From Calothrix sp. PCC 7716 (GTDB lineage Bacteria > Cyanobacteriota > Cyanobacteriia > Cyanobacteriales > Nostocaceae), in contig NZ_AP025018.1 in assembly GCF_019977735.1 (NCBI RefSeq), positions 558,001 to 622,000 on the forward strand: 64,000 nt of DNA, read 5' to 3'. Below, piece after piece: positions 9,733 through 18,516 of the stretch. The position numbers and the translations under genes were made by a program. Under the pieces are notes generated by a model. That model searched no databases. It had not been told where the DNA came from and worked only from the letters and a program-made list of their open reading frames with translations. Each line of letters starts with the position of its first letter. The first letter of the stretch is position 1.

Positions 9733-10026
9733 ATGGCGCCTGCACCTACTGTAACTCCTGAAAGGTCTAGTCAAGTCGTTAGCAAACCTTATCCGAACTA
9801 TAAAGTGATTGTTTTAAACGATGACTTTAACACCTTTCAGCATGTGGCTGAATGTTTGATGAAATACATTCCTGGTATGACTGGTGATCTTGCTTGGGAC
9901 TTAACGAACCAAGTACATTACGAAGGTCTTGCCACAGTTTGGACTGGACCGTTAGAACAAGCAGAACTATACCACCAGCAATTACGTCGTGCTGGTTTAA
10001 CAATGGCGCCCTTAGAAGCAGCTTAA
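9733..10026 (+). CDS. clpS: ATP-dependent Clp protease adaptor ClpS
   Basis: ClpS brings N-end-rule substrates to the Clp protease. The 97-aa product has the family core YKVIVLNDDFNTFQHV, in which the NDD/TF residues line the N-degron pocket, and the C-terminal LYHQQLRRAGLTMAPLE typical of cyanobacterial ClpS. I take the ATG at 9733 (MAPAPTV), which matches the usual length; an in-frame ATG at 9703 would add ten residues. The next gene starts eight bases after the stop, forming a clpS-DUF2103 operon common in cyanobacteria. Confidence 0.93.
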   Translation: MAPAPTVTPERSSQVVSKPYPNYKVIVLNDDFNTFQHVAECLMKYIPGMTGDLAWDLTNQVHYEGLATVWTGPLEQAELYHQQLRRAGLTMAPLEAA

Positions 10027-10034
10027 ATAAAACA

Positions 10035-10328
10035 ATGGAAAAACCCTCCCCTGGCAGACTAGTCTGGAACCACTCTACCCATATACCGGGACTAATACCA
10101 ATATTAGAACGTCTATGTAAACAAGACGGTATTGTTACCGTTACTCCGGGTGTCATTGGACGTTCTAAAGGTCACTGCCCTAGTCTGCAAATACGTATCT
10201 CAGTGCCGATACGGGGAGGTTTTAAAACCATTGCCCGTCAAGGAAAAACCGTACAGGAAGTATTTATTTTAACTGAGCTAGAAAAAGAACAGTTAGAGAG
10301 CGCAATCGCTATAGCAATGAGAAAGTAG
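10035..10328 (+). CDS. DUF2103 family protein (putative metal-binding)
   Basis: A 97-aa protein beginning MEKPSPGRLVWNHSTHIPGL, with the conserved blocks VTVTPGVIGRSKGHCPSLQ and GGFKTIARQGKTVQEVF, matching the cyanobacterial DUF2103 family. The ATG at 10035 is chosen; the frame is open further upstream only because it overlaps clpS. The single Cys and His in SKGHCP are candidate metal ligands (inference). It is almost certainly translated with clpS. Function is unknown. Confidence 0.85.
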   Translation: MEKPSPGRLVWNHSTHIPGLIPILERLCKQDGIVTVTPGVIGRSKGHCPSLQIRISVPIRGGFKTIARQGKTVQEVFILTELEKEQLESAIAIAMRK

Positions 10329-10341
10329 TAATTACTATTGA

Positions 10342-10665
10342 TTACTCTTCAACTTCTTCGTGGACTGCAAATTTGTGTAGCGGTAAACTAACAATGCACG
10401 AGAATGTTAAGAAATATGACAAAGCTGTTGTAATTTTTAGTGTCGTAGTTACATTTTCCCAGTCAGGAAGAACAAGCTTTTGAATACCGAAAGCTATGCA
10501 GTATACTAGCCAATAAGTAAAGCTCATTCTAAATAAGATTCGCTCGGTTTCTACTGCTTCGTTCTCTTCTGGCTTCACGTTCCAAAGTAGCGCTAATCCG
10601 GCGACACAAGCTAGAAAAGACAGTGCAACAACAAACTCATGGCAAAGTAAACTTGATAAACACAT
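10342..10665 (-). CDS. Small membrane protein (107 aa)
   Basis: At least three hydrophobic helices are visible: residues 10-28 (FVVALSFLACVAGLALLW), about 50-66 (YWLVYCIAFGIQKLV) and about 80-97 (ALSYFLTFSCIVSLPL). No motif is recognised. It converges with the DUF2103 gene with only 13 bases between the stops. Confidence 0.65.
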   Translation of the reverse strand: MCLSSLLCHEFVVALSFLACVAGLALLWNVKPEENEAVETERILFRMSFTYWLVYCIAFGIQKLVLPDWENVTTTLKITTALSYFLTFSCIVSLPLHKFAVHEEVEE

Positions 10666-10995
10666 TTTTACTTATCCTAATTTTTCTGATTTTTTATCAG
10701 TCTATAGGATGATAGTTTCAAACACCAAAAAATAGTTACAAACTGCAATATTTAGTTAAATAACTATAAATATCCCTAATAAAAGAATTCACCATTCGTC
10801 AAGCGTATAAAAAAGACCTTCACATTAATTAATAAATTCAAGAAACCTGGTTTCTACTCAAAATCGTCGTTTTCATTACAGAAACCTGGTTTCTACTCAA
10901 AATCGTCGTTTTCATTACAATTTTTCATAAAGAAACCAGGTTTCTACGGTTTCTGTTACAATCCTTAACATTCTAATTCTGAACACAACGTAATC
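10666..10995. other. Intergenic gap holding an R2 repeat cluster
   Basis: Contains the repeat at 10841-10948 and otherwise AT-rich sequence; no gene seen. The promoter of the peroxiredoxin gene should lie here. Confidence 0.6.
10841..10948. repeat. R2 repeat (AGAAACCTGGTTTCT) with a tandem 39-bp duplication
   Basis: The 39-base unit starting AGAAACCTGGTTTCTACTCA and ending TTTCATTAC is present twice head to tail (10841-10879 and 10880-10918), followed by the inverse-arm copy AGAAACCAGGTTTCTAC. Related copies with the same internal CAAAATCGTCGTTTT segment occur at 31199-31266, and a more diverged one at 63450-63515. Confidence 0.85.
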
Positions 10996-11487
10996 ATGAC
11001 CGATATTGTTCAACCTAATACAGCAGCACCCTCATTTTCGGCGCCAAATCAAAATGGCGAAACAGTGAGTCTCAGTGATTTTGAGGGTAAATGGCTGGTA
11101 ATATACTTTTATCCAAAGGACGACACACCTGGTTGCACTACCGAAGCCAAAGATTTTAGTGCTTGCGTTGACGACTTTAGTAAGTTGGGAGCATCGATAA
11201 TAGGGGTCAGTACCGACTCACAAAAGTCACACTGTAAGTTCATCGATAAGCATAATTTGACTATTACGCTACTAAGCGACCCAGAACATCAAGTTGCCGA
11301 TGCTTTTGGTGTATGGCGCCTGAAAAAGTTTATGGGTAAAGAATATATGGGCATCGAGCGGTCTACGTTCATAATATCTCCCGACCAGAAAATTGCTTAT
11401 ACTTGGACAAAAGTCAAAACTAAAGACCATGCACAAGCTGTTTTAAAGCAATTGCAGGTTTTAGAAACCGGGTTTCTTGGTCGATAG
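10996..11487 (+). CDS. Peroxiredoxin of the BCP/PrxQ type
   Basis: A thioredoxin-fold thiol peroxidase that reduces peroxides. The active-site motif YFYPKDDTPGCTTEAKDF places the peroxidatic Cys at residue 47. The usual PrxQ resolving Cys five residues later is Lys here; the next Cys is at 57, so this may be a 1-Cys or variant enzyme. The last residues (LETGFLGR) are encoded by the left arm of an R2 hairpin repeat, so the C terminus seems to have been extended or replaced by repeat insertion. Confidence 0.92.
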   Translation: MTDIVQPNTAAPSFSAPNQNGETVSLSDFEGKWLVIYFYPKDDTPGCTTEAKDFSACVDDFSKLGASIIGVSTDSQKSHCKFIDKHNLTITLLSDPEHQVADAFGVWRLKKFMGKEYMGIERSTFIISPDQKIAYTWTKVKTKDHAQAVLKQLQVLETGFLGR

Positions 11488-11531
11488 TCTGTAATAAAAA
11501 CAACAATTCTGCTTAGAAACCCGGTTTCTTA
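11463..11531. repeat. R2 repeat (AGAAACCGGGTTTCTT) overlapping the peroxiredoxin 3' end
   Basis: Two palindromic arms, AGAAACCGGGTTTCTT and AGAAACCCGGTTTCTT, are separated by about 36 bases. The left arm is inside the coding sequence and the right arm ends eight bases before the aldehyde dehydrogenase start. Confidence 0.85.
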
Positions 11532-11538
11532 GTTTTTA

Positions 11539-12963
11539 ATGGAAAAATCAATCGAAGTTCGTAACCCTAGAACGGGAAAATTTGACTACGTAATAATACC
11601 GCCTCCACAAAAACTTTTGGCACAACAATGTCAACGAATGCGGAGGGCACAAGCGCGTTGGTTTACTCTGGGAATAGAAGGACGAATAGAAGCGTTACAA
11701 AGCTGGAAACAATATATTATCAAAGCACGTGAGAAGTTAATCGATGCTTTAATTGTTGATACTGGGCGATTATCTATGTCAGTGTTTGAGGTTGACTGGT
11801 TAATTGCTAGCATCGACCGTTGGTGTATGAAGGCGCCAAGGTTACTACGTGTGAACGAGTATGATACTTCAGTTAGCTACATTAACTTACAGCAAACAGC
11901 AGAACCATACCCTTTAGTAGGGGTTATTAGTCCGTGGAGTTTTCCATTACTGTTATCTACAGTTGATACTGTTCCTGCATTGCTTGCTGGATGTGCGGTT
12001 ATTGTCAAACCCAGTGAAATCGCACCCAGATTTATGGCGCCTCTGCAAGCTACACTCAATAACATTCCTCAATTACGCGATGTTCTTAGTTTTGTGGAAG
12101 GTGGTGAAGAAACAGGAGCTTTTTTGCTCGAATGCGTCGATGTGATATGTTTCACAGGTAATATAGAAACAGGGCGAAGCGTATTTGAAACAGCAGCAGA
12201 ACAATTTATTCCAGCTTATTTAGAGTTAGGTGGCAAAGACCCAGCAATAGTTTTAGAATCAGCCGACCTAGACTTAGCAACATCCGCGATACTATGGGGA
12301 GCAGTAGTTAACAGTGGACAATCGTGTAACTCGATAGAACGAATTTATGTAGCATCCTCAATCTTCGAGAAATTTTACCATCAACTCATAACCAAAGCGC
12401 ATCAACTGCAATTTGCATACCCAACCATTGAAAGTGGCGAACTTGGGCCAATCATCGCCGCCAAACAAGCTATAATTATCTCCGAACATTTACAAGATGC
12501 AAAAGTTGCGGGAGCAGTAATTCATTGTGGTGGAATAGAAAACATCAATGGTGGTTGGTGGTGTCGTCCGACAGTATTAACAGAAGTTGACCACACAATG
12601 AAAGTAATGACCGAAGAAACTTTTGGACCAATCATGCCCGTAATGGCATTTAAAACTGTCTCTGAAGCGATAAACTTAGCAAACGACTCTATATATGGTA
12701 ACGGCGCCGCAGTATTTGCACAAGAAGAACACGAAGCTGCTTCAGTGGCACAGCATATACACACCAGTACAGTCAGTATAAACGATGCCAGCCTAGCCAT
12801 AGCTATCCCCGAAGGAGAAACAAATGCATTTAAATTTTCAGGAATAGGAGAAAAACGTTTCGGCGCCGCCGGTTTAACCAGATTTTTATGTAAAAAAAAC
12901 CTATTCATCAAAACCAAACCCATCCACAACCCCTGGTGGTTTAATAATCCAAATAACCCGTAA
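11539..12963 (+). CDS. Aldehyde dehydrogenase family protein
   Basis: A 474-aa NAD(P)-dependent aldehyde dehydrogenase. Visible motifs in order are GVISPWSFPLLL (the usual PWN is PWS), the cofactor-loop Lys in AVIVKPSE, the general-base Glu in LELGGKDPAI, the catalytic Cys in NSGQSCNSIER, and EETFGPIMPV. The substrate cannot be inferred. It follows the peroxiredoxin by 51 bases and could be co-transcribed, although an R2 hairpin lies between them. Confidence 0.92.
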   Translation: MEKSIEVRNPRTGKFDYVIIPPPQKLLAQQCQRMRRAQARWFTLGIEGRIEALQSWKQYIIKAREKLIDALIVDTGRLSMSVFEVDWLIASIDRWCMKAPRLLRVNEYDTSVSYINLQQTAEPYPLVGVISPWSFPLLLSTVDTVPALLAGCAVIVKPSEIAPRFMAPLQATLNNIPQLRDVLSFVEGGEETGAFLLECVDVICFTGNIETGRSVFETAAEQFIPAYLELGGKDPAIVLESADLDLATSAILWGAVVNSGQSCNSIERIYVASSIFEKFYHQLITKAHQLQFAYPTIESGELGPIIAAKQAIIISEHLQDAKVAGAVIHCGGIENINGGWWCRPTVLTEVDHTMKVMTEETFGPIMPVMAFKTVSEAINLANDSIYGNGAAVFAQEEHEAASVAQHIHTSTVSINDASLAIAIPEGETNAFKFSGIGEKRFGAAGLTRFLCKKNLFIKTKPIHNPWWFNNPNNP

Positions 12964-12993
12964 CTCAAACTAATGCTCGTTATTGTCAAATCT

Positions 12994-13077
12994 GATCCCC
13001 CCCAACCCCCCCTTAATAAGGGGGGGCTAAGAATGCCTCTCTTATTCCCCCCTTATTAAGGGGGGCTAGGGGGGATC
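12994..13077. repeat. R4 inverted repeat (CCCCCCTTATTAAGGGGGG type)
   Basis: GATCCCCCC-AACCCCCCCTTAATAAGGGGGG followed by an inverted copy that ends GGGGGATC; total ~84 bases. It contains two of the few GATC sites in the window. The same unit is found at 21042-21125 and in shortened form at 24884-24912. Confidence 0.85.
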
Positions 13078-13230
13078 AGAATCTGCGACAACACTTTAAA
13101 ATTAATGCCACACTCCACTAATACTCTGTCTCATAAAATTTGGCGAGTTGAATAAACGAACCGCAAAGTACGCTGCATAGCGCAAAGGAAGAATTAAGAG
13201 GCAAATAACACACTAATAACATCACTCACC

Positions 13231-14625
13231 ATGTCCAAACAAGAAAAAGTCAACTTTACCACGCCAAGTGGCTTCCCCGAATTCCTTCCCACAGAAAAAC
13301 GCCTAGAAGTACACCTACTAGATACAATTCGTCGAGTATACGAAAGCTACGGCTTTACACCAATTGAAACACCTGCTGTAGAACGGTTAGAAGTTTTACA
13401 AGCCAAAGGTAATCAAGGCGATAACATCATCTACGGAATTTCCCCCATCTTACCTCCCAACCGTCAAGAAGAAAAAGACAAAGCTGAAAAAGGTAGCGAA
13501 ACAGGCGCCGAAGCACGTGCATTAAAATTTGACCAAACAGTACCCTTAGCTGCATACATCGCGCGTCACCTCAATGATTTAACTTTTCCTTTTGCACGCT
13601 ACCAAATGGACTTAGTATTTCGCGGTGAACGTGCCAAAGACGGACGCTTTCGGTCATTTCGTCAATGCGATATCGATGTAGTTGGGCGCCGGGAATTAAG
13701 TTTATTGTATGATGCCCAAATGCCAGCAATTATCACAGAGATATTTGAGGCAATAAATATTGGTGACTTTCTAATTCGTATCAACAACCGTAAAATACTC
13801 ACAGGGTTTTTTCAATCAGTTGGGGTAGAAGCAAGTAAAATAAAAGCTTGTATCGGTATAATTGATAACTTAGAGAAAATAGGCGAAGCAAAAGTAAAGC
13901 AAGAATTAGATAAAGAAGGTATTCCAACCGAAGGTATCGATAAAATTATTGAATTTATTAAAATAAAAGGTTCCGTCACAGAAATGCTTGATAAATTGAA
14001 GCATCTAAGTGACTCAATACCCGAAGCAGAACAATTTAAATTAGGCGTCACTGAACTTGAAACAGTTATTAATGGAGTTCGTAATTTAGGTGTCGCAGAA
14101 ACCAGATACTGTATAGATTTATCAATCGCGCGGGGATTAGATTACTATACAGGAACAGTTTACGAAACTACTTTAATTGGACACGAAGCACTAGGCAGTA
14201 TTTGTTCTGGTGGTAGATACGAAGAACTAGTAGGGGTATTTTTAGGTGAGAAAATGCCCGGTGTTGGTATTTCTATTGGTTTAACTCGCTTAATAAGTCG
14301 TTTACTCAAAGCAGGTATTCTTTCACCACTACCTGCAACACCTGCTCAAGTTATGGTAGTCAATATGCAGGATGATTTAATGCCTGTATATTTAGACGTG
14401 TCGCAGAAACTACGCAAAGCAGGACTTAATGTCATAACCAGCTTTGACCAGCAAAAGCTAGGTAAACAATTTCAATTAGCAGAAAAACAAGGAATTCAAT
14501 TTTGCGTAATTATCGGTTCCGAAGAAGCGCAACAGCAAAAAGCAGCTTTGAAGAACTTGAAGACGCGCGAGCAGGTTGATGTGAAGATTGATGATTTGGG
14601 TAGTGAGATTTTAAAACAACTATAA
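13231..14625 (+). CDS. hisS: Histidine--tRNA ligase
   Basis: Class II aminoacyl-tRNA synthetase that charges tRNA-His. The 464-aa product shows motif 2 around FRGERAKDGRFRSFRQCDID, the His-specific block LDYYTGTVYE, and GGRYEELVG, followed by motif 3 GVGISIGLTRL. The C-terminal anticodon-binding domain begins around residue 370 (VMVVNMQDDL). Length and domain order are normal. The gene stands alone between repeat-filled gaps. Confidence 0.97.
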   Translation: MSKQEKVNFTTPSGFPEFLPTEKRLEVHLLDTIRRVYESYGFTPIETPAVERLEVLQAKGNQGDNIIYGISPILPPNRQEEKDKAEKGSETGAEARALKFDQTVPLAAYIARHLNDLTFPFARYQMDLVFRGERAKDGRFRSFRQCDIDVVGRRELSLLYDAQMPAIITEIFEAINIGDFLIRINNRKILTGFFQSVGVEASKIKACIGIIDNLEKIGEAKVKQELDKEGIPTEGIDKIIEFIKIKGSVTEMLDKLKHLSDSIPEAEQFKLGVTELETVINGVRNLGVAETRYCIDLSIARGLDYYTGTVYETTLIGHEALGSICSGGRYEELVGVFLGEKMPGVGISIGLTRLISRLLKAGILSPLPATPAQVMVVNMQDDLMPVYLDVSQKLRKAGLNVITSFDQQKLGKQFQLAEKQGIQFCVIIGSEEAQQQKAALKNLKTREQVDVKIDDLGSEILKQL

Positions 14626-14987
14626 CTCTTGTGGAACAGGCATCCCTGCCTGTTCCAGTAATTCTATATTGTTAAATATGATGGGGTAAACCTCTACCAT
14701 ATCCAATGGATGAAGAATGTTAGAATTTACCCAGTTAATGAGGGTATCTCGCTTATTTCTAGCAATTAATATTAATAATGTGATTGGTGTATATTTTTAC
14801 CACAGAGGCACAGAGTACACAGAGGGGCTTTGAGACAGGCGCCAATCTTCTAAAATTAATTACATAAACCACTAAATACAGGACGGGCAAGGATGCCCAT
14901 TCCACAAGATGTTAATTTTATTTTGTGATATTACACTTATTGGACGGTATAAGATATATTGCTCATGCAGACAAATTCTAACTTGAT
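14626..14987. other. Gap with R1 and R3 repeats
   Basis: R1 copies lie at 14628-14656 and 14881-14908, and an R3 copy (CACAGAGGCACAGAG) at 14797-14825. No gene seen. The promoter of hsdM is presumably in the last ~80 bases. Confidence 0.7.
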
Positions 14988-16535
14988 ATGTCCCGAAAAG
15001 TGTTAAACGAAGAAATACTAACTTTAAATCTGACTTACACAGGCAAAATAACGCAACAGCAACTAGAGAGACACCTTTGGGATGCTGCGGATATTTTGCG
15101 AGGAAAAATTGATTCGGGAGACTTCAAGCACTACATTTTCGGGCTATTGTTCTTTAAGCGGTTATGTGATGTTTGGCAAGAGGAGTACGACGAGCGTCTC
15201 AAACTCTACCAAGATGAAGAGCTAGCAAAAGACCCAGAAGAACATCGCTTTCATATACCACCAGGCGCCTTTTGGGATGATATCCGTAAATCATCTACAA
15301 ATATAGGTGAGAGACTTAATATTGCTTTTCGGGCTATTGAAGATGCGAACACTCGCTTGCGGGGTGTATTTCAAGATGTAGATTTTAACAATAAAGAGCG
15401 GTTCCCAGATGCGGCATTAGAATTATTATTACAGCACTTTAGTAAATATCGCTTGCGGAATTGTGATGTTGAAGCGGATGTGTTAGGCGCCGCATATGAA
15501 TATCTCATTGCTAAATTCGCCGATGATGCCGGAAAGAAGGGAGGTGAATTTTATACACCAAAAATGGTAACGCGCTTAATCGTTACATGCCTACAGCCAG
15601 ATGAAGGAATGACTACCTATGACCCGACATGCGGAAGTGGAGGTATGTTATTAGAAGTTATAAATTATATCAAACGCCTAGGTAAAAACCCTAAGTCATT
15701 ACAACTGTATGGGCAGGAAATGAATCTCAACACCTGGGCAATATGTGAGATGAACCTATTCTTACATGATATTGACGATGCTTTTATAGTACGAGGTGAC
15801 ACCTTACGCGAACCCAAGCATTTAGTAGCAGAAGGAAGTAAAGTATTAAAAACATTCGATATAGTATTAGCCAATCCTCCCTTTTCTTTAAAGAACTGGG
15901 GAGATGAAACTTGGAGCAAAGGAGATAAATTTAGTCGTGATACTTATGGATGTCCCCCAAAGTCCTATGGTGACTTAGCGTTTGTGCAACACATGATTGC
16001 TAGTTTAAACCCAACTGGCAAATTAGGCGTAGTGTTACCTCACGGGATATTATTTAGAGGTGGCGCCGAAGCTAAAATCCGCCAAGGTATATTAAAAGAT
16101 GATTTAATAGAAGCAGTAATTGGACTGGCGCCAAACTTATTTTATGGCACAGGTATTCCCGCTTGCATATTGATTATAAATAAAAACAAAGAAGCCGCGC
16201 GTCAAGGTAAAGTATTATTTGTGAACGGCGCCGAAGAGATGGTAGAAGGTAAAAATCAAAATACCCTCTCCGAAGCAAACGTCACACGACTAGCAAAAGC
16301 GTTTTTAGCATTTAACGATGAAGAACGCTTTGCGCGCGTAGTAGAGTTAGACGAAATAGCAAAGAATGATTATAACCTTAATATTGCCAGGTATGTACAA
16401 ACTAACGAAGAAGAAGAATTAATTGACGTAGCAGAAGAAGTAAGAGTTTTGAAGGACTTAATGGAAGCGCGCGATAAAGCCGAAGCAAAAATGTTAGAAT
16501 TTGTAGACGAACTTGGTTATACTCCAAACCGATAA
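14988..16535 (+). CDS. hsdM: Type I restriction-modification DNA methyltransferase subunit
   Basis: A 515-aa N6-adenine methyltransferase subunit (HsdM). The N-terminal helical domain (LERHLWDAADILRGKID) is followed by the SAM motif YDPTCGSGGMLLE near residue 208 and the catalytic NPPF (FDIVLANPPFSL) near residue 295. It works with HsdS to methylate the recognition site and with HsdR as the restriction complex. The operon is broken up: hsdS starts 271 bases downstream and hsdR ~4.7 kb downstream. Confidence 0.96.
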   Translation: MSRKVLNEEILTLNLTYTGKITQQQLERHLWDAADILRGKIDSGDFKHYIFGLLFFKRLCDVWQEEYDERLKLYQDEELAKDPEEHRFHIPPGAFWDDIRKSSTNIGERLNIAFRAIEDANTRLRGVFQDVDFNNKERFPDAALELLLQHFSKYRLRNCDVEADVLGAAYEYLIAKFADDAGKKGGEFYTPKMVTRLIVTCLQPDEGMTTYDPTCGSGGMLLEVINYIKRLGKNPKSLQLYGQEMNLNTWAICEMNLFLHDIDDAFIVRGDTLREPKHLVAEGSKVLKTFDIVLANPPFSLKNWGDETWSKGDKFSRDTYGCPPKSYGDLAFVQHMIASLNPTGKLGVVLPHGILFRGGAEAKIRQGILKDDLIEAVIGLAPNLFYGTGIPACILIINKNKEAARQGKVLFVNGAEEMVEGKNQNTLSEANVTRLAKAFLAFNDEERFARVVELDEIAKNDYNLNIARYVQTNEEEELIDVAEEVRVLKDLMEARDKAEAKMLEFVDELGYTPNR

Positions 16536-16806
16536 AATCTGCACTTATGTCATGCTGAGGAACGAAGCATCTGACAGATTTTCACATTGACTAAAAGCAA
16601 AGTTATAACCAGTTTTTAGTATATAGCAAAGATTGAAAATCGAACATCCGCCTATTACTTCACGTCAATAATATAAATAGCTTGTAGCACAGGCGTCCCG
16701 CCTGTGCAGTGATTAAGTAATTATCTTTACCACAGAGACACAGAGCGCACAGAGGTGCATAGTAAGAGAATTTAGTAATTGGCGCCAACCCATCATAAAT
16801 GTTGAC
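16536..16806. other. Gap between hsdM and hsdS filled with interspersed repeats
   Basis: An R5 copy (TCATGCTGAGGAACGAAGCATCT, 16549-16571), an R1 copy (16681-16707) and an R3 copy (16727-16755) are stacked here. The insertion of repeats between two normally adjacent genes suggests erosion of the operon. Confidence 0.7.
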
Positions 16807-18048
16807 ATGAAATACTGTAAGATACCCCAAGAATGGAAAGTAGTAAAAACTGGTGATGTTTGTACCAGTATCGTGCCTGGAAGAAACAAACCTAAGATAT
16901 TTGATGGTGACATTCCTTGGATTACTATTCCTGATGTAGATGGTTTAACGCTTTCAGCCTCTAAAATTGGTCTTGCGGTAAGTCGCGAAGAATTAAAAAA
17001 AGCTAAAGGTAAAACGATTCCTCCAAATACTGTAGTTATGACTTGTGTAGGAACGTTTGGTATTGCGGCTGTAACTACACGAGAAATTGTAATTAATCAA
17101 CAGTTACATGGATTTATATGTAAAGAAGATGTTTTACCTTTATATCTATGTTGGGTTCTTCGGGCAAAAGAAGCAGAAATGATTGCGCTTGCAGGTAAAA
17201 CAACAATTCCCTACTTAAATAGAGAAAAGTGTGAATCTATTTCTTTTGCTCTCCCCCCCCTACGTGAACAAAAGAAAATCGCTGCTATTTTAAGCAGTGT
17301 GGATGAAGCTATCGCCAAGACCCAGGCAGTCATTGACCAAACCCGCAAAGTTAAGCAGGGACTACTCCAGCAACTCCTCACGCGCGGTGTTGGTCATACT
17401 AAATTTAAAGATAGTGCAATTGGGAAAATTCCGGAAAGTTGGAAAGTTGTTGAGTTAGGTGATATTACAAAAGAAAGTGCTTTTGGTCCTCGCTTTTCTG
17501 GCGAACTTTATGACCCAAATGGAAATTATGGTAGTGTTAGAACTACTGACATTGATGAAAACTGGGAAATTAACTACACAACTGTTCCTAGAGCAATGCT
17601 TCCCGAAGAGCAATGTCAAAATCATCGCCTAATTGATGGAGATTTATTGGTAACTCGTTCTGGCTCATGTGGAATTATTTGTATATTTAGAGAACAAACA
17701 TTTCCTATGATTCCTGGGGCATTTTTAATTCGTTTTAGACTAATAAATTCGGCTAATTCGGAGTTTATAAGATTGGCAATGATCATACCTTCTACTCAAT
17801 CCATAATTGCAACAATGGCTGCTGGTGGAGTACAAAAAAATTTATCAGGCACTAATCTAAAAAAGCTACTACTTCCTTTGCCATCACTTGAAGAGCAGAA
17901 CAAGATAGTTTTGCTTTATAACAATGTTTTACAATCAGAAAAAACTTCACAGACAAATTTGCAGCAGTTGGAACAGCTAAAACGCGGATTAATGCAAGAC
18001 CTTCTAACAGGTCGTGTTCGTGTTCAAGGCGCCTCACCTTCCATCTAA
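16807..18048 (+). CDS. hsdS: Type I restriction-modification specificity subunit
   Basis: A 413-aa specificity subunit with the classic two-half layout. Target recognition domain 1 spans about residues 1-150. The conserved helix LPPLREQKKIAAILSSVDEA follows at 154-175. A second half starts at about 205 (IGKIPESWKVVELGD) and ends with a parallel helix (LPSLEEQNKIV ... LKRGLMQDLLTGRVRV). It decides the DNA site recognised by HsdM/HsdR. Eight consecutive C bases at 17253-17260 encode the LPPL of the first conserved helix; slippage there would truncate or change the protein. Confidence 0.94.
   Translation: MKYCKIPQEWKVVKTGDVCTSIVPGRNKPKIFDGDIPWITIPDVDGLTLSASKIGLAVSREELKKAKGKTIPPNTVVMTCVGTFGIAAVTTREIVINQQLHGFICKEDVLPLYLCWVLRAKEAEMIALAGKTTIPYLNREKCESISFALPPLREQKKIAAILSSVDEAIAKTQAVIDQTRKVKQGLLQQLLTRGVGHTKFKDSAIGKIPESWKVVELGDITKESAFGPRFSGELYDPNGNYGSVRTTDIDENWEINYTTVPRAMLPEEQCQNHRLIDGDLLVTRSGSCGIICIFREQTFPMIPGAFLIRFRLINSANSEFIRLAMIIPSTQSIIATMAAGGVQKNLSGTNLKKLLLPLPSLEEQNKIVLLYNNVLQSEKTSQTNLQQLEQLKRGLMQDLLTGRVRVQGASPSI
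17253..17260 (+). repeat. C8 homopolymer tract inside hsdS
   Basis: Eight C bases in an AT-rich gene, between target-recognition domain 1 and the first conserved helix. It is a candidate slippage site. Confidence 0.75.
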
Positions 18049-18102
18049 ACAGCTACAATTGAATTTAAAGACCTTAAAACCAATCTAAAATTTATCAGAT
18101 AT

Positions 18103-18516
18103 ATGAATGCCGAATTAGTAGAATCTTTGGCACAAGCTATTTTAGCTCTTTCTGTAGATGAGCGTTCTCTTTTGTCAGAAAAATTGGATACAGAAAATAA
18201 ATTAACTTCTAGTTCAAAGCAAATACAGCTAGAAGCTACTTTTGCAAAACTTGTTAAGCAATGGCGTGAGGAAAATCATGGAGTATCTTCTACTAATCAA
18301 ATGTCAATGCACCCTGCGTACCAACAAATTATAGGTATGGGTGAAGCTGCAATACCCTTGTTACTTAGAGAACTTGAGAAAAAATCCGGACAATGGTTTT
18401 GGGCACTTAAGTCTATTACAAGAGAAGACCCTGTTCCACCTGAACATAGAGGAAAAACTTCGGAGATGATTAAAGCTTGGTTGAAATGGGGAAGGGACAA
18501 AGGTTATATATGTTAG
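18103..18516 (+). CDS. Protein of unknown function, partner of the downstream Cys/His protein
   Basis: A 137-aa protein. The N-terminal ~40 residues look like a small helical domain (LAQAILALSVDERSLLSEKL), of the sort found in addiction-module proteins (DUF2281/antitoxin-like). The C-terminal half carries HPAYQQIIGMGEAAIPLLL and WFWALKSITREDPVPP, a block I recall from other cyanobacteria next to a gene like the next one. Its stop overlaps the ATG of the following gene by seven bases, which implies coupled translation and a joint function, possibly an immunity or antitoxin role (inference). Confidence 0.75.
   Translation: MNAELVESLAQAILALSVDERSLLSEKLDTENKLTSSSKQIQLEATFAKLVKQWREENHGVSSTNQMSMHPAYQQIIGMGEAAIPLLLRELEKKSGQWFWALKSITREDPVPPEHRGKTSEMIKAWLKWGRDKGYIC

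Noticed and set aside
10841-10948. Possible CRISPR array
   Set aside because: Only two tandem 39-base copies plus an inverted arm, no variable spacers and no cas genes; it is an R2 repeat duplication.
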